The position numbers and the translations under genes were made by a program. From assembly GCA_002070115.1 (NCBI GenBank), contig MWCO01000011.1:60264-124263 (forward strand): 64,000 nt of DNA, read 5' to 3'. A model generated the notes under the pieces. The model was not told where the DNA came from. It saw nothing but the letters and a program-made list of their open reading frames with translations, and did no database searches. Below, one piece after another: positions 8,655 to 18,600 of this stretch; position 1 is the first letter of the stretch, and each line of letters starts with the position of its first letter. This DNA is from Deltaproteobacteria bacterium ADurb.Bin207 (GTDB taxonomy: Bacteria; Myxococcota_A; Polyangia; Polyangiales; Polyangiaceae).

Positions 8655-10493
8655 ATGAGCCGAACCTTGGTTTTCAACGCTGTCCTGTGGGTAGCCATGG
8701 GTTTTGTATCCTGCTCCCGCACGTCTGCAGAACAGCCGGAACCAAGCCTTGGACGTTCGGTCCATGCGCAAACTAGCTTCCATGTCATTCGGGAACGGTG
8801 GCTGCTGTCGACCTGGGACGAACGTCTCGCGTTGGAATCCTCGCTCGAAGCATTTCGGCAGAGGCACCGGACGGACCCGCTCACTCGTGTTGCGGAAGCG
8901 TACTTGGCACTGCTGGCACTTCACCGGGGTGACTCGCGCAAAGCCTTGGCCCTTGCCCATGAGGTCCAACAGGGGCCGGCGGGAAACACGCGCGATCTGA
9001 GCCTTTTGGTACAAGGCGCCATCCTTGCGCGACGAGGCGAACCGGAAGCAGCGTTGCAAATCCTCGACCCGCTCGTCGGCAAGCTCATGGACTCCTTCGC
9101 GCAGGACCTGCTGCATGAAACAGTAGTTAATACGGCCGTTTATGCCCACCGCTGGTTTCAAGCGATCGTCTATATGAACGAATGGGTTCACGCTGCCAAT
9201 GAGGCGGACGCGCCTACGGTTCGAAAGCGAATCGAGGCGTTGCTCCATGGATTTCCGCCAGCGGCTTTGGACACGGCGCTGCGAGCCATGAGTACGCGGC
9301 AAAAGGATATTTGGGAACTGGCGTTGCGCGAAGCATTAGCCACCCATCTTGCGAGAATTGCCGTAACACGCTCTGATCCGAACCTGGCGAAAAGCCTGCT
9401 CGAGACGGCCCGAACGACCGTATCCGAAGATGAATTGGTGCCGCTTGCGCGACTGGCGACATCGGCGGGCGGTGCGCCGCGTATCATCGATGCGCGTGTG
9501 GGATGGCTCGTGGAGACGGTATCGCCTGCGGTGAGCGATCGGTCGGCTCATGCGTTGGCGGGTGGGCTCGAGGTATTCAAGCCGCAAGCGGATGCGCAGA
9601 ACACGGCGCAAACCATGTCACAAGCAGCGACAGGTCCTCCCAATTTGGTTTTTCACGATGTGAGTTCGGGCGATTCCCGGCAAGACGCGATGGATAGTCT
9701 GGTTCGCGATGGGGTTTCGATCGTGGTGGGGGGTTATGATCCTGCAGGGGCATCGGAACTCGCCGCGTATGCCGAATCCCATTCGATAGCGGTGGTTCTT
9801 TTGGTGGCTCCCGTCCCGCCTCCCCAGCAGCCGCGGTTTTCGTTCATTTTAGGAGAAGCCGATTTTTCTTGGAGCGATTTGCGCGCGTCGCAGGCCGTAT
9901 CCCAGGTCGAAGTCGGCAAGTCGGCAAGGCTTGGTCCCGGAAATCCGCCGGAACTCCCTTATTCCTACGATTGTGAAGGAATCCCGGCGCGCGTGGGAGA
10001 CACATCGTTTCCCGTTGCGTCGTGGAAATCACAAAAAATCGAAGCTGTCGCCATCGACGGATCCGCGCAATGCGCTCGTCGAGTTCTCACTGACTTGCAG
10101 GCAATCCGTTATTCTCCACGAGTTTATCTGGGGCTCGAAGCCCGGGAAGCCGCCTCGGCCTTTTCGAACGATTCCATTTTGGTAGCAAGTTGCGGGTACT
10201 TCGATAGCGACCTGGCCTCGATACGAGCCTGGCGGGACTTTTCCGGACATGATCCGACGTGGTTTCAAGCCCTTGGGCGCGATGCGGCCTGGCTCGCCCG
10301 AACCGCCGTGGAACCTTTGCCTCGCCACACCCTAACCGATGTACGTGACGTCATGAAAGCGCGCGAAGAGACCCAAAGTCGTTTGGCACATGCCCAAGGC
10401 GTGTTATGGACGACGAAGTCCAGCGGATTTGGAGGGAGTCGCACGATGCCACGAATCATTCATTGGGTTTCCATGTCGGACAAGCGTCGATGA
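8655..10493 (+). CDS. LppC/LpoA-like lipoprotein (TPR plus periplasmic-binding fold)
   Basis: The protein has about 612 residues. The start at MSRTLVF gives a lipoprotein signal ending at GFVSC. The N-terminal half is helical and TPR-like (YLALLALHRGDSRKALALAHE). The C-terminal half resembles a type I periplasmic binding fold, with NLVFHDVSSGDSRQDAMDSL followed by SIVVGGYDPAGASELAAYAE. This order is that of LpoA/LppC proteins, which activate penicillin-binding protein 1A in Proteobacteria. Assignment to that family is by architecture only, so a role in peptidoglycan synthesis is inference. Its stop overlaps the start of the next gene (ATGA), indicating translational coupling. Confidence 0.72.
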   Translation: MSRTLVFNAVLWVAMGFVSCSRTSAEQPEPSLGRSVHAQTSFHVIRERWLLSTWDERLALESSLEAFRQRHRTDPLTRVAEAYLALLALHRGDSRKALALAHEVQQGPAGNTRDLSLLVQGAILARRGEPEAALQILDPLVGKLMDSFAQDLLHETVVNTAVYAHRWFQAIVYMNEWVHAANEADAPTVRKRIEALLHGFPPAALDTALRAMSTRQKDIWELALREALATHLARIAVTRSDPNLAKSLLETARTTVSEDELVPLARLATSAGGAPRIIDARVGWLVETVSPAVSDRSAHALAGGLEVFKPQADAQNTAQTMSQAATGPPNLVFHDVSSGDSRQDAMDSLVRDGVSIVVGGYDPAGASELAAYAESHSIAVVLLVAPVPPPQQPRFSFILGEADFSWSDLRASQAVSQVEVGKSARLGPGNPPELPYSYDCEGIPARVGDTSFPVASWKSQKIEAVAIDGSAQCARRVLTDLQAIRYSPRVYLGLEAREAASAFSNDSILVASCGYFDSDLASIRAWRDFSGHDPTWFQALGRDAAWLARTAVEPLPRHTLTDVRDVMKAREETQSRLAHAQGVLWTTKSSGFGGSRTMPRIIHWVSMSDKRR

Positions 10494-10861
10494 AGCCCAC
10501 GCCCACACGTGTGACGATGCTGGATTCTATCCTGATTGGGATAGCTACGATCTTGTCCGCGTTGGTGGTGTTGTTGCCGTGGAAGGTCATTCCCCGATTC
10601 ATGCAGATGGCGAACGACTTTGGGGAAACGCTGCCCATGGGCACACGTTTTTTTCTCCACGGCGGATTCGGGCTGCTCTCCGTGCTCCTGACCACGACAG
10701 GGACGCTTCTCGGTTGCGGGCTTTTGGTGAAGGGACGACGAACGATGGGGCGGTGGCTATTGATAGGGGCGACCGGCGTGGCGATGTTATCCTATGTTTT
10801 CGTGGTGTTGGGGTTGTACCTCCCCTTGGTCCAGACGGCATCGGCCTTGTCGGCGGAATGA
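10490..10861 (+). CDS. Small membrane protein, three hydrophobic segments
   Basis: The protein has 123 residues with three predicted membrane helices (ILIGIATILSALVVLLPW, FFLHGGFGLLSVLLTTTGTLL, LLIGATGVAMLSYVFVVLGLYL). The start is set at MKPTPTRV because its ATG overlaps the stop of the LppC-like gene by four bases; the frame is open further upstream inside that gene. I do not recognise the family. The coupling suggests a membrane partner of the upstream lipoprotein. Confidence 0.7.
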   Translation: MKPTPTRVTMLDSILIGIATILSALVVLLPWKVIPRFMQMANDFGETLPMGTRFFLHGGFGLLSVLLTTTGTLLGCGLLVKGRRTMGRWLLIGATGVAMLSYVFVVLGLYLPLVQTASALSAE

Positions 10862-11082
10862 CGGATTTTCGTACTTTTTGCGAGCAAGGATTGGCCGTCA
10901 GTGATGGAAGAGACAATCGACAGGGGAAGACATTGGATGAAGTAAGCGTATACAATCGCCGAAATGGGAACGTGTCTGGCCCTATGATGAAACGGCAAAA
11001 CAAGTTCCCTGTCGATTTGCGGTTTGTGATATGCGACTCTTCGGAGTCTCGATCCTCCCATGCATCACCAGCTTGGGGCTAG
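10858..11082 (+). CDS. Possible small coupled ORF (74 residues), doubtful
   Basis: An ATG overlaps the stop of the preceding membrane-protein gene by four bases, repeating the ATGA arrangement one gene earlier. The product (MTDFRTFCEQGLAVSDG...) is polar, has no recognisable domain and ends in a Ser/Arg-rich stretch. Only the overlap supports it. It may be chance, in which case 10862-11105 is simply intergenic. Confidence 0.22.
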   Translation: MTDFRTFCEQGLAVSDGRDNRQGKTLDEVSVYNRRNGNVSGPMMKRQNKFPVDLRFVICDSSESRSSHASPAWG

Positions 11083-11105
11083 AAAAGAGCGTAAGGAGAA
11101 CCTCA

Positions 11106-11402
11106 ATGCAGCAGCGTAGTCCTGTCACCATCGTGTTGCTCGGATTTGTCACGTGCGGCATTTATCATCTTATCTGGATGCATCAGGTAGGGGAGGAAAT
11201 GCGTGCGCGAGGGGCGGAGGTGCCGCCGACGTGGCACATCATCATCCCCATTTTGAATTTCTTGTGGATGTGGAAGTGGGCCCAAGCGGCTGAAAAGGTG
11301 ACCAATGGTGCCTTGAGTGCTGGCCTCGTTTTCGTGCTGTTGTGGTTCCTGGGGCCGATGGCGGCGTTCCTCGTCCAGCCGAAATTCAACGAAGTCCACT
11401 AA
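11106..11402 (+). CDS. DUF4234-type membrane protein
   Basis: The protein has 98 residues. The start at MQQRSPVTI has GGAG ten bases upstream (AAGGAGAACCTC). The sequence pattern VLLGFVTCGIYHLIWMHQVGEEM, then WHIIIPILNFLWMWKWAQ, matches DUF4234 domains, small inner-membrane proteins with two or three helices and unknown role. It is separated from cysS by about 130 bases on the same strand. Confidence 0.8.
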   Translation: MQQRSPVTIVLLGFVTCGIYHLIWMHQVGEEMRARGAEVPPTWHIIIPILNFLWMWKWAQAAEKVTNGALSAGLVFVLLWFLGPMAAFLVQPKFNEVH

Positions 11403-11530
11403 CTGCCAACCCCTTCTGTCCTCGAAACACCCCAAGCCGGTCGTTCTTGGCCGGTGGTGCCATCTTCTTCCCCGCAAGCATCATCGACCCACTTTCCAAG
11501 ACCGTCGCTCATGCTATATCGGCCTATCTC

Positions 11531-13081
11531 ATGAAAAGCGCCAGCAAACTCCGTCTTTACAACACCCTCGAACAACGACTCGAAGACTTTTCACCCATAC
11601 AACCAGGAAAAGTCGGCCTGTACGTCTGCGGCCCCACGGTCTACGACGTTCCTCACGCGGGTCATGCGCGATCGGCCATCGCTTTCGACGTGCTCGTGCG
11701 TCATCTTCGCGCGCGCGGTCTCGAGGTCACGTTCGTTCGTAACATCACGGATATCGATGATAAAATCCTGGCCCGGGCGCGGCAAAACGGGGAAGAGCCA
11801 CTGCAATTATCCGCACGGATGACGCAGGTTTATAGTGACGACATGGGGGCATTGCACTGCTTGTTGCCTACCCATCAACCCAAGGTCAGCGACCATTTGC
11901 AAGAGATCATCGAGACGGTAAGCACGTTGATCGAACAGGGTGCGGCGTATGAGGTGGAGTTGCCGCACGGTGGGCGCGACGTTTATTTCTCGGTTCGAGC
12001 GTTCGAGGGTTACGGAAAGCTATCGCGACGCAAGCTCGAGGATTTGGAAGCGGGAGCGCGTGTGGAAAAAAACGATCTCAAACGAGATCCCATGGATTTT
12101 GCCCTATGGAAAGCCGCGACGGAAGACGGCTATGGTTGGCCGAGTCCATGGGGAAAAGGCCGGCCCGGATGGCATATCGAATGCTCGGCGATGAGCACCA
12201 AGTATCTCGGCTTCGGATTCGATATTCATGGGGGAGGTATGGACCTCATTTTTCCCCATCACGAAAACGAGATCGCGCAAAGCGAAGCTGCCCACCCGCA
12301 TCAGGGACCCTTCGCCCGCGTCTGGCTCCACAATGGTTTCGTCAATGTGGACAAGGAAAAAATGTCCAAGTCATTGGGCAATTTCGTGACGGTACGCGAC
12401 GTATTCGATCGGAACGATCCGGAGGGGTTTCGCTACTTTCTGCTCACCGTGCAGTATCGCGGCCCGCTTACCTTCGATTCGGAAAAGCTGGACGACGGCC
12501 GCGTGATTTTCCCCGGCGTCGATGAAGCAGAACGTCGGATGGATTATTTGTATTCCACCTGTCATCGACTGCGGACCCTTGCCGAGGGAGCAGAGCCTAG
12601 CGCTGCCAAAGAACCAGCAGACTTGGCCGCCATTCGCAAGGTGATGACGTCGGCCAGAGACAAGGTGAGCGCGGCGCTCGACGACGATCTCAACACGCCG
12701 GTAGCGCTTGCGGTTCTTGCAGAAATCGCCAAATATTCCAATGACTTATGCGATTTGGCCATCAAACGGCGCAAAGATGCGTCCTGGGTGGTTTGCGCCA
12801 GGCAACTAGCAAGACAAGCACTCGAGGTTCTGGACGCATGCACGCAAGTGCTTGGGTTGTTGCGTACGCCTCATGAGCAATACGTGGAGCGAACGCGAGA
12901 GCGTCGTTTGAGACTTCGCAACTTGTCGCAGGCTCAGGTCGAGGCCAAGATAAGCGAGCGCGCGCAAGCCAGAAAAAATAAGGATTTCGAGCGAGCCGAC
13001 GCCCTTCGTGCTCAACTCGAAGATTGGGGCATCGAGATGGCGGATGGCGTGGAGGGCACCACATGGAAGGTTTTGGTGTAA
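11531..13081 (+). CDS. cysS: Cysteinyl-tRNA synthetase
   Basis: This class I aminoacyl-tRNA synthetase charges tRNA-Cys. The protein has 516 residues, slightly longer than the usual 460. The HIGH-type motif is [13 protein letters not shown], following the zinc-binding CGPTVYD segment. The KMSKS motif is [10 protein letters not shown]. Other family segments are NITDIDDKI and [26 protein letters not shown]. The DALR-like C-terminal region ends in [20 protein letters not shown]. The start at [12 protein letters not shown] was chosen because similarity begins there; the open frame extends 63 codons upstream. The next gene starts 4 bases after the stop. Confidence 0.96.
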   Translation: MKSASKLRLYNTLEQRLEDFSPIQPGKVGLYVCGPTVYDVPHAGHARSAIAFDVLVRHLRARGLEVTFVRNITDIDDKILARARQNGEEPLQLSARMTQVYSDDMGALHCLLPTHQPKVSDHLQEIIETVSTLIEQGAAYEVELPHGGRDVYFSVRAFEGYGKLSRRKLEDLEAGARVEKNDLKRDPMDFALWKAATEDGYGWPSPWGKGRPGWHIECSAMSTKYLGFGFDIHGGGMDLIFPHHENEIAQSEAAHPHQGPFARVWLHNGFVNVDKEKMSKSLGNFVTVRDVFDRNDPEGFRYFLLTVQYRGPLTFDSEKLDDGRVIFPGVDEAERRMDYLYSTCHRLRTLAEGAEPSAAKEPADLAAIRKVMTSARDKVSAALDDDLNTPVALAVLAEIAKYSNDLCDLAIKRRKDASWVVCARQLARQALEVLDACTQVLGLLRTPHEQYVERTRERRLRLRNLSQAQVEAKISERAQARKNKDFERADALRAQLEDWGIEMADGVEGTTWKVLV

Positions 13082-13084
13082 TCG

Positions 13085-15607
13085 ATGGCTCGAAAGGCGG
13101 TTGGGGTCGCCATCGCGTTGGCGTTGACCGCGTTCGGTCCTGCGGCGACAGCGCAAGGCAGGATCGAGACCGTCACCACGGCTCCTGATTCGCAACAGCG
13201 TGCGCTTGGCGTGGGACTCATGGCAACGCCGAGCGGTTATCGGATTTTTGCTCGCATCTGCGCCACATCGAACTGTCCCGTGGACGAAAAATCAGCGCTT
13301 TCGGTGCAACCTCCCGCGGGAATTGGCCCCACGGCGCCCCGTCTGCAATCGCTTCGTATTGGGGGGGGACGATGGGTGGTTCATGTCGATGTGAGCACCG
13401 CAACGGGTCGATGGCAGGCCATTGTGGCGGCGCCCTTATCCGGAGTGGACCCGCTCGTGATATGGAGTGGTGCCACGCCAGAGACCCCCATCGACGATCG
13501 CCCTCGCGCGTCGTTGCAGGTGGTGACGGACGCAACGGGAAACAGTCAGGTTCTCGTGGGAGAAGTCCGTGAGGAGCTTCAATTATGTGGCAGGCCCACG
13601 CTGTTGTCTCCACGGGTGGTTCACACGGATTTGAGCCTTCGGCCGGTCAAACTCCAGCGTCTTTCCCTAGCGGAGCGTGAGGCGGCGGAATCGGTGGTGG
13701 CTGTCGGTGTCGAGCAGGTGATGGAGCCTTTAGGGCGGCTGCTGGTGGCGACGGGCGCGTCGAGTGGGCATGGTTCCCCGAGTGCGTTATCGGATGGGAA
13801 TCTTGAAACGCCATGGAGCGAAGGCCGCGGCAAAGAAGGGCGAGGGGAGTTCGTTGTGTTTCGTGCTCCTTCCGATGTAGCCATCGCGAGTCTTTCGCTT
13901 ACCATTCGTCCGCGGACGGCGATGGTGGAGCAGGGGGCGGCGCCGCGAACGGTCTATCTTGCTGCTGACGGACGATTGATTCGCGTGACGTTGCCGGAGG
14001 ATGGGTGGAAGCATCCGGGAAAAAGCTATTCGGTCACGTTTGCGCAACCGCTGGAAACTTCGTGTTTGGCTGTCGTTCTCGACGATGCATTTGTGCCTTT
14101 GGCGGCGACGGATCCTCGTGTCACGTTATCGGAGGTCACGGCGTATTCGGTTTTCGATGGCAAGGAGACGCATGCAAGTCTCGCACGAGCGCTTGGTGGG
14201 AATGACAAGCGGGCGGCAGCGGCGGCGTCGATATTGCTAAGGGGGGGAGATCCCGCGGTACAGGCGGTGGTGGAACATATCCATCAACTCGATGCTTCGG
14301 GTCGGCATCATGCGATGCAGGTACTCGATGCCGCCCCTTGCTCGGTTTCGAGCCCTGTATTCGCATCTTTGCTTTCGAGTGAAGTCGAAACGGAGCGTGG
14401 GCATGCTCGAGACCGCATCCAACGCTGTGGGCGAAGTGCTGCCAGCGCTTTGGAGCAAGTGCTCCGGCATGGGGCCGGATGCGCGCCCTCGTATCGGAAT
14501 GAGGCGCAATGTGAAAAGACGATGGCGGCCGAGAAGCGTCATGCGTTGGATGCGGGGCGGCTGGCCGCGGCCGATGAGTTGGCCACGGTAGCTCCGGAGC
14601 GGGTCGTACCGTGGATTGCCTTTCAACTTGGGAAGATGAATCGCCCGACACGACGCGCGTTACGGGGTTATTTGGCGCGAGCGACTTCCAAGCCTCGCGG
14701 TCGAAACGCGTTGGCTCTGCAACTCATGAATGAGTCGTTGTCGGTCCCGGCGAGGATCGATTTGCTGCGCGTGGCCAAGGAGAATCTCGAAGGAATTCGA
14801 GGACCTGCAAGTGTAGCGTTCTCACGATTGGCCACTCCAAACGCAACGCTCCGAACGCGAACCCTGTTGCAAGACACAGCGGCTCAGCTTGCCCGACAAA
14901 ACGATGAATACGCGCTATGGTATTTGCGAACGAGCGTGACCAAAGATCCGGAACCCATGGTCCGCACGCAAGCCGTCACGGCGTCAAGGGGGATTGTCGA
15001 GATGCAACCGTGGCTCATGGCAGCCTTGGAAGACGAACAGGTGCGGGTGCGCGAAGCGGCGGCGCAAAGCCTGGCCGGCACGCCAGAGGCCGTGCCCTAT
15101 CTCGTTCGTCGTCTCATGCTGGATCCCTGGCCGATGGTTCGAGCGGCTGCCGCGCGTTCGTTAGCCAACTCCGGTCCATCGTCCTTGGCAGACCAGGAAC
15201 TCGGTCGTCGGTTGCAAGACGACGCGCCTTTGGTTCGTCAGTGGGCGGCCACGGCCTTGGGGATTCGTGGTGCCGTTTCTCAAACGGAAAGATTGCGAGC
15301 CATGGCTGACGACAGCCGAGAGAAGGTGACGGTTCGTATCGTGGCGGTTCATGCCCTTGGCGAGCTGTGTGATAGTAAATCAGTGGATTTATTGACGATT
15401 TTTGCAGCTCGCTCGACTGACCCTTATTCTCCTGAAGCCGCGAGTGGTCTTGGAGCCGCCTGTGTTGCCGCGCTTGGTCGGTTGCATCCACCTGACTTGG
15501 CTCGACGTCTCGACCCCCTTATCTCCCGCCCTGGAGTTCCCGCGCATATTCGATCGGCGGCAGCGGAGGCGTTGTCGGCTTCCAATCATTGTTCGAGCCC
15601 GCGTTGA
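13085..15607 (+). CDS. Exported HEAT-repeat protein with discoidin-like region
   Basis: The protein has 840 residues. A cleavable signal peptide (MARKAVGVAIALALTAFGPAATAQG) shows export. Residues about 220-350 contain ATGASSGHGSPSALSDGNLETPWSEG followed by beta-rich text, the pattern of coagulation-factor-like (discoidin) carbohydrate-binding folds that open with an A-SS-DGN-TW signature. From about residue 380 on, repeated helix pairs of HEAT/PBS-lyase type appear (VRVREAAAQSLAGTPEAVPYL, PMVRAAAARSLANSG, PLVRQWAATALGIRG). No catalytic motif was seen. It starts four bases after cysS, so it is probably cotranscribed, though a functional link is unclear. Confidence 0.75.
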   Translation: MARKAVGVAIALALTAFGPAATAQGRIETVTTAPDSQQRALGVGLMATPSGYRIFARICATSNCPVDEKSALSVQPPAGIGPTAPRLQSLRIGGGRWVVHVDVSTATGRWQAIVAAPLSGVDPLVIWSGATPETPIDDRPRASLQVVTDATGNSQVLVGEVREELQLCGRPTLLSPRVVHTDLSLRPVKLQRLSLAEREAAESVVAVGVEQVMEPLGRLLVATGASSGHGSPSALSDGNLETPWSEGRGKEGRGEFVVFRAPSDVAIASLSLTIRPRTAMVEQGAAPRTVYLAADGRLIRVTLPEDGWKHPGKSYSVTFAQPLETSCLAVVLDDAFVPLAATDPRVTLSEVTAYSVFDGKETHASLARALGGNDKRAAAAASILLRGGDPAVQAVVEHIHQLDASGRHHAMQVLDAAPCSVSSPVFASLLSSEVETERGHARDRIQRCGRSAASALEQVLRHGAGCAPSYRNEAQCEKTMAAEKRHALDAGRLAAADELATVAPERVVPWIAFQLGKMNRPTRRALRGYLARATSKPRGRNALALQLMNESLSVPARIDLLRVAKENLEGIRGPASVAFSRLATPNATLRTRTLLQDTAAQLARQNDEYALWYLRTSVTKDPEPMVRTQAVTASRGIVEMQPWLMAALEDEQVRVREAAAQSLAGTPEAVPYLVRRLMLDPWPMVRAAAARSLANSGPSSLADQELGRRLQDDAPLVRQWAATALGIRGAVSQTERLRAMADDSREKVTVRIVAVHALGELCDSKSVDLLTIFAARSTDPYSPEAASGLGAACVAALGRLHPPDLARRLDPLISRPGVPAHIRSAAAEALSASNHCSSPR

Positions 15608-15823
15608 CCCCCGCCTTCCACCACAACGACAACTATTGAATATTACACGATATTTTTGCCATCCGAAAGACGAAGGGAAGGGAAAGAGGGGCAAGGGCGT
15701 GTGGACATCTCGTTGAATCGCCCGTGATTCGGGGGTGTGCTCAAGGACCTGGTTGACCTGAAGCACGGCGTCCTCTTAGATCGGGCCATACGATTTCGTT
15801 TCAACCCCAAAGGCCACCTGATC

Positions 15824-17488
15824 GTGACCCAAAGTTCCGAATCCCCAGCCATTCGTCTTGTTGCCCTTGGAGGACTAGGCGAAATCGGGATGAATTGTCT
15901 TGCCATCGAAGCTGCTGGCAAGCTGCTCGTCATCGATTGTGGCGTTTCCTTTCCCCACACCGATCTCGGGGTGGATGTGTATCACCCTGACTTTTCGTAT
16001 TTGGAGCGACGGCGGGATCGGGTCGTGGGGATCGTCCTCACGCACGGCCATGAGGATCATATCGGCGGTTTGCCGTACTTGTTACGGGTGCTTGACGTAC
16101 CGGTCCATGGTTCTTGTCATGCGCTTGGATTGGCGAGCGAGCGGTTGCTGGAGCGAGGTTTTTCGCCGCGACAAATTCGTTTGATGCCATTTTCGGTGGG
16201 GCAAAGATTCGAGGCGGGCCCTTTTTCGATCGAGCCTGTTCGGGTCAGCCATTCCATTCCGGAAGCTTGCGCTCTGGTCATCCGTCATCAACGCTTCACG
16301 ATCGTTCACACCGGCGATTTCAAGTTCGATCCCGATCCTCCGGATGGTCATGCCACGGATGAGGAGCGTTTGCGTCAGATTGGGGACGAAGGGGTATCGT
16401 TGTTATTGTCGGACAGCACGAATATCGATGCCGAGGGGATGAGCGGCAGTGAGCGGTCGGTGGGCCGGGCCTTGTCGGACGTGATTTCGGCCTGTGAAAC
16501 GCGTGTGGTGGTGGGATTGTTTTCGTCGAACGTGCATCGTTTGCGCATGGTGGGGGAGATAGCGCAAGCTTGCGGTCGAAAAATCACGTTGCTTGGAAGA
16601 AGCGCGCAAACGCAGGTGCGGGTAGCCACGCGTTGTGGATTGTTGAATTGGCCCAGTGATTTGCTGATTCCTCCGGACCTGTTGGGCAGTGTGGGGCAGC
16701 GTCAATCGCTCATCATTGCCAGCGGCACCCAAGGCGAGCCGATGGCTGCTCTTTCGCGACTATCCTTTCAGACCCATCCCGCGCTCACGCTCGCACCCAA
16801 GGATGTGTTGGTGCTGTCGAGCCGTGTCATTCCGGGCAACGATCCCGCTGTCTCTCGAATGATCAGCAACTTCATACGTCAGGGAGTCAGTGTCGTCCAC
16901 CGCGTCACGAACCCTTCGATCCATGTATCGGGACATGCCCATCGAGACGAGCAGCGGCGCATGATCGAATTGCTTCGTCCTAGCGTATTTGTGCCGGTGC
17001 ATGGGACACTCCACCACTTGCATCGTCACGCGGAGTTCGCTCGTTCGCTCGGGGTACCCACGGTGATGGCTGCGGAAAATGGTGAAGTCCTCGAGCTATC
17101 TTCGGGTGGGATTCGCGTAGGTGATGTGGTGGAGGTTGGGAAGATTGCCACCTACAATGGTGACGAGCTTCTTCCCAGCGTATTGAAGCAGCGGGAGTAT
17201 TTGGGCCGTCATGGTGTGGCGGTTCTGACGCTTGCGATCGACGCGAGGGGCCGCATGATCTTTCCTCCTTGGCTGAGCACCCGAGGGGTTCTCGACGACA
17301 TGGAGGAGAGAGACGTGCTGAATGGAGCGGTAGAAAACGTGGTCAAGGCCTTGTCCTCCTGGTCATTTTCAGAGCAAAACCCTTCGGATCAGGAGGTGAT
17401 GGAAGTGGCAGAGCGTGCGGTGCAGCGTAGTTTGGACGGTCTTTCGAGTCGGCGGCCCATGACCATCGTTCATGTGGTGAGGGCTTGA
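15824..17488 (+). CDS. rnj: Ribonuclease J
   Basis: This metallo-beta-lactamase/beta-CASP ribonuclease has 5'-3' exonuclease and endonuclease activity in RNA decay and maturation. The metal-binding HGHEDHIGG motif, the earlier GGLGEIGMN signature and the later GDFKFD are present. The beta-CASP segment has LSDSTNIDAEGMSGSE, and SGHAHRDEQRRMIELLRPSVFVPVHGTLHHL supplies the final metal ligands. With the GTG start at MTQSSESPA the protein is 554 residues, the normal family length; an upstream in-frame GTG would add 29 unlike residues. The stop overlaps the CHAD-protein start by one TTGA. Confidence 0.94.
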   Translation: MTQSSESPAIRLVALGGLGEIGMNCLAIEAAGKLLVIDCGVSFPHTDLGVDVYHPDFSYLERRRDRVVGIVLTHGHEDHIGGLPYLLRVLDVPVHGSCHALGLASERLLERGFSPRQIRLMPFSVGQRFEAGPFSIEPVRVSHSIPEACALVIRHQRFTIVHTGDFKFDPDPPDGHATDEERLRQIGDEGVSLLLSDSTNIDAEGMSGSERSVGRALSDVISACETRVVVGLFSSNVHRLRMVGEIAQACGRKITLLGRSAQTQVRVATRCGLLNWPSDLLIPPDLLGSVGQRQSLIIASGTQGEPMAALSRLSFQTHPALTLAPKDVLVLSSRVIPGNDPAVSRMISNFIRQGVSVVHRVTNPSIHVSGHAHRDEQRRMIELLRPSVFVPVHGTLHHLHRHAEFARSLGVPTVMAAENGEVLELSSGGIRVGDVVEVGKIATYNGDELLPSVLKQREYLGRHGVAVLTLAIDARGRMIFPPWLSTRGVLDDMEERDVLNGAVENVVKALSSWSFSEQNPSDQEVMEVAERAVQRSLDGLSSRRPMTIVHVVRA

Positions 17489-18474
17489 CCTTGGCTCGCT
17501 CCAAGAGTGCCGAAACAAGGACAGAAGCATCCGATTCAGTCGATTCGCAGGCTGCGGGTGTATCGTCGGGACCAACATTCGTTGTGGAAGCGTCGCTGGC
17601 GGCGGTGGTCACACCGAAATTGCAGACATGGCTCGAGGATCTATCAGGAGCAATTCCTCGCGTCATGGAAAAGCAGGACGGGGAAGCGGTCCATGATTTG
17701 AGGGTGGCGATACGACGCATTCGCAGTTTGTTGCGCGTGGTTCGTCCCGTATTTGGGCGATTTCATGTCACACGGATTCGGCAGCAGATGCAGCGGGTGG
17801 CATCGGCGACGGGGCAATTGCGGGATGAGGAAGTGCTTGCGGAAACGCTGGATGCGTTGGCGCTGGAGCCTGCGCTTCGGGCGGGCATGGGGACATGGCT
17901 TCAGATTCGACAGCAGCGAGAGAGGGAGCTTCGCGAAGGGGTCATTCGCATTCTATCGGCCCGCGTGCTGGATATGCCCCGTCAACAATTGCAAGCGTTG
18001 TTGATCTTGCCGCCCGCGCCTGGTCGAGACAAGGAAGCGTATCGATTTGCGAAACGTGTGGTGATCGAGGCGCAGCGTCGTATCGAGGCTTTGCGAACTG
18101 CGGATGTGGCCGACGTGCAAGGGATGCATGATTTACGCATTGCGTACAAGCGGTTGCGATATGCGGTGGAGGCTTTGTCGCCGGTATTGCCGCCAGAACT
18201 TCGGGCCTGGGGGCAGGTAGCAACGACATTTCAGAAGATTTTGGGGAACTTACACGATCACGACGTGGCGATGGATACGCTTCGAGCGGCGGCGGAGCTA
18301 TCGGAATCGACGCGCGTTGGGGTCATGCAGGCACTTCAGGATCGTCGCGTGTATTATGCTCAGCGTTATCTTGCGGAGGTGGGGTTCGAGGTGGCGTCGG
18401 GAGCCGTTACGCCGGAGACAACGGAATCGCGGGCAGGGGAGGAGACGGAAAAAGCTTCGAAATCGGGGTCTTGA
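17485..18474 (+). CDS. CHAD-domain protein
   Basis: The protein has 329 residues. The conserved-histidine alpha-helical (CHAD) pattern appears twice: HDLRVAIRRIRSLLRVVRPVFG near the N-terminus and MHDLRIAYKRLRYAVEALSPVL in the second half. Each has the His-Asp-x-Arg-x3-(Lys/Arg)-x-Arg core. CHAD domains bind polyphosphate through these basic helices. There is no attached CYTH phosphatase domain. The likely start is TTG at 17485, overlapping the RNase J stop, which implies coupled translation; a downstream start within the polar leader is possible. Confidence 0.88.
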   Translation: MTLARSKSAETRTEASDSVDSQAAGVSSGPTFVVEASLAAVVTPKLQTWLEDLSGAIPRVMEKQDGEAVHDLRVAIRRIRSLLRVVRPVFGRFHVTRIRQQMQRVASATGQLRDEEVLAETLDALALEPALRAGMGTWLQIRQQRERELREGVIRILSARVLDMPRQQLQALLILPPAPGRDKEAYRFAKRVVIEAQRRIEALRTADVADVQGMHDLRIAYKRLRYAVEALSPVLPPELRAWGQVATTFQKILGNLHDHDVAMDTLRAAAELSESTRVGVMQALQDRRVYYAQRYLAEVGFEVASGAVTPETTESRAGEETEKASKSGS

Positions 18475-18492
18475 GCACGGGCGGGGACCGTA

Positions 18493-18516
18493 GGATTCCA
18501 CGTATCCTTCCGTGGA
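18493..18516 (+). other. Short inverted repeat between CHAD gene and kinase gene
   Basis: TCCACG and CGTGGA arms of six bases are separated by a short loop, just after the CHAD stop. There is no T-run after it, so it is a weak candidate for a terminator or a regulatory hairpin. Confidence 0.25.
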
Positions 18517-18600
18517 TTGTGATTTGCGGTAGCGTGGAAGTTGCGTCTGCGGCTTTACCGCCGTAGCCTCCATGAGAGCGTATGGTAGGCGCGGTCGAAT

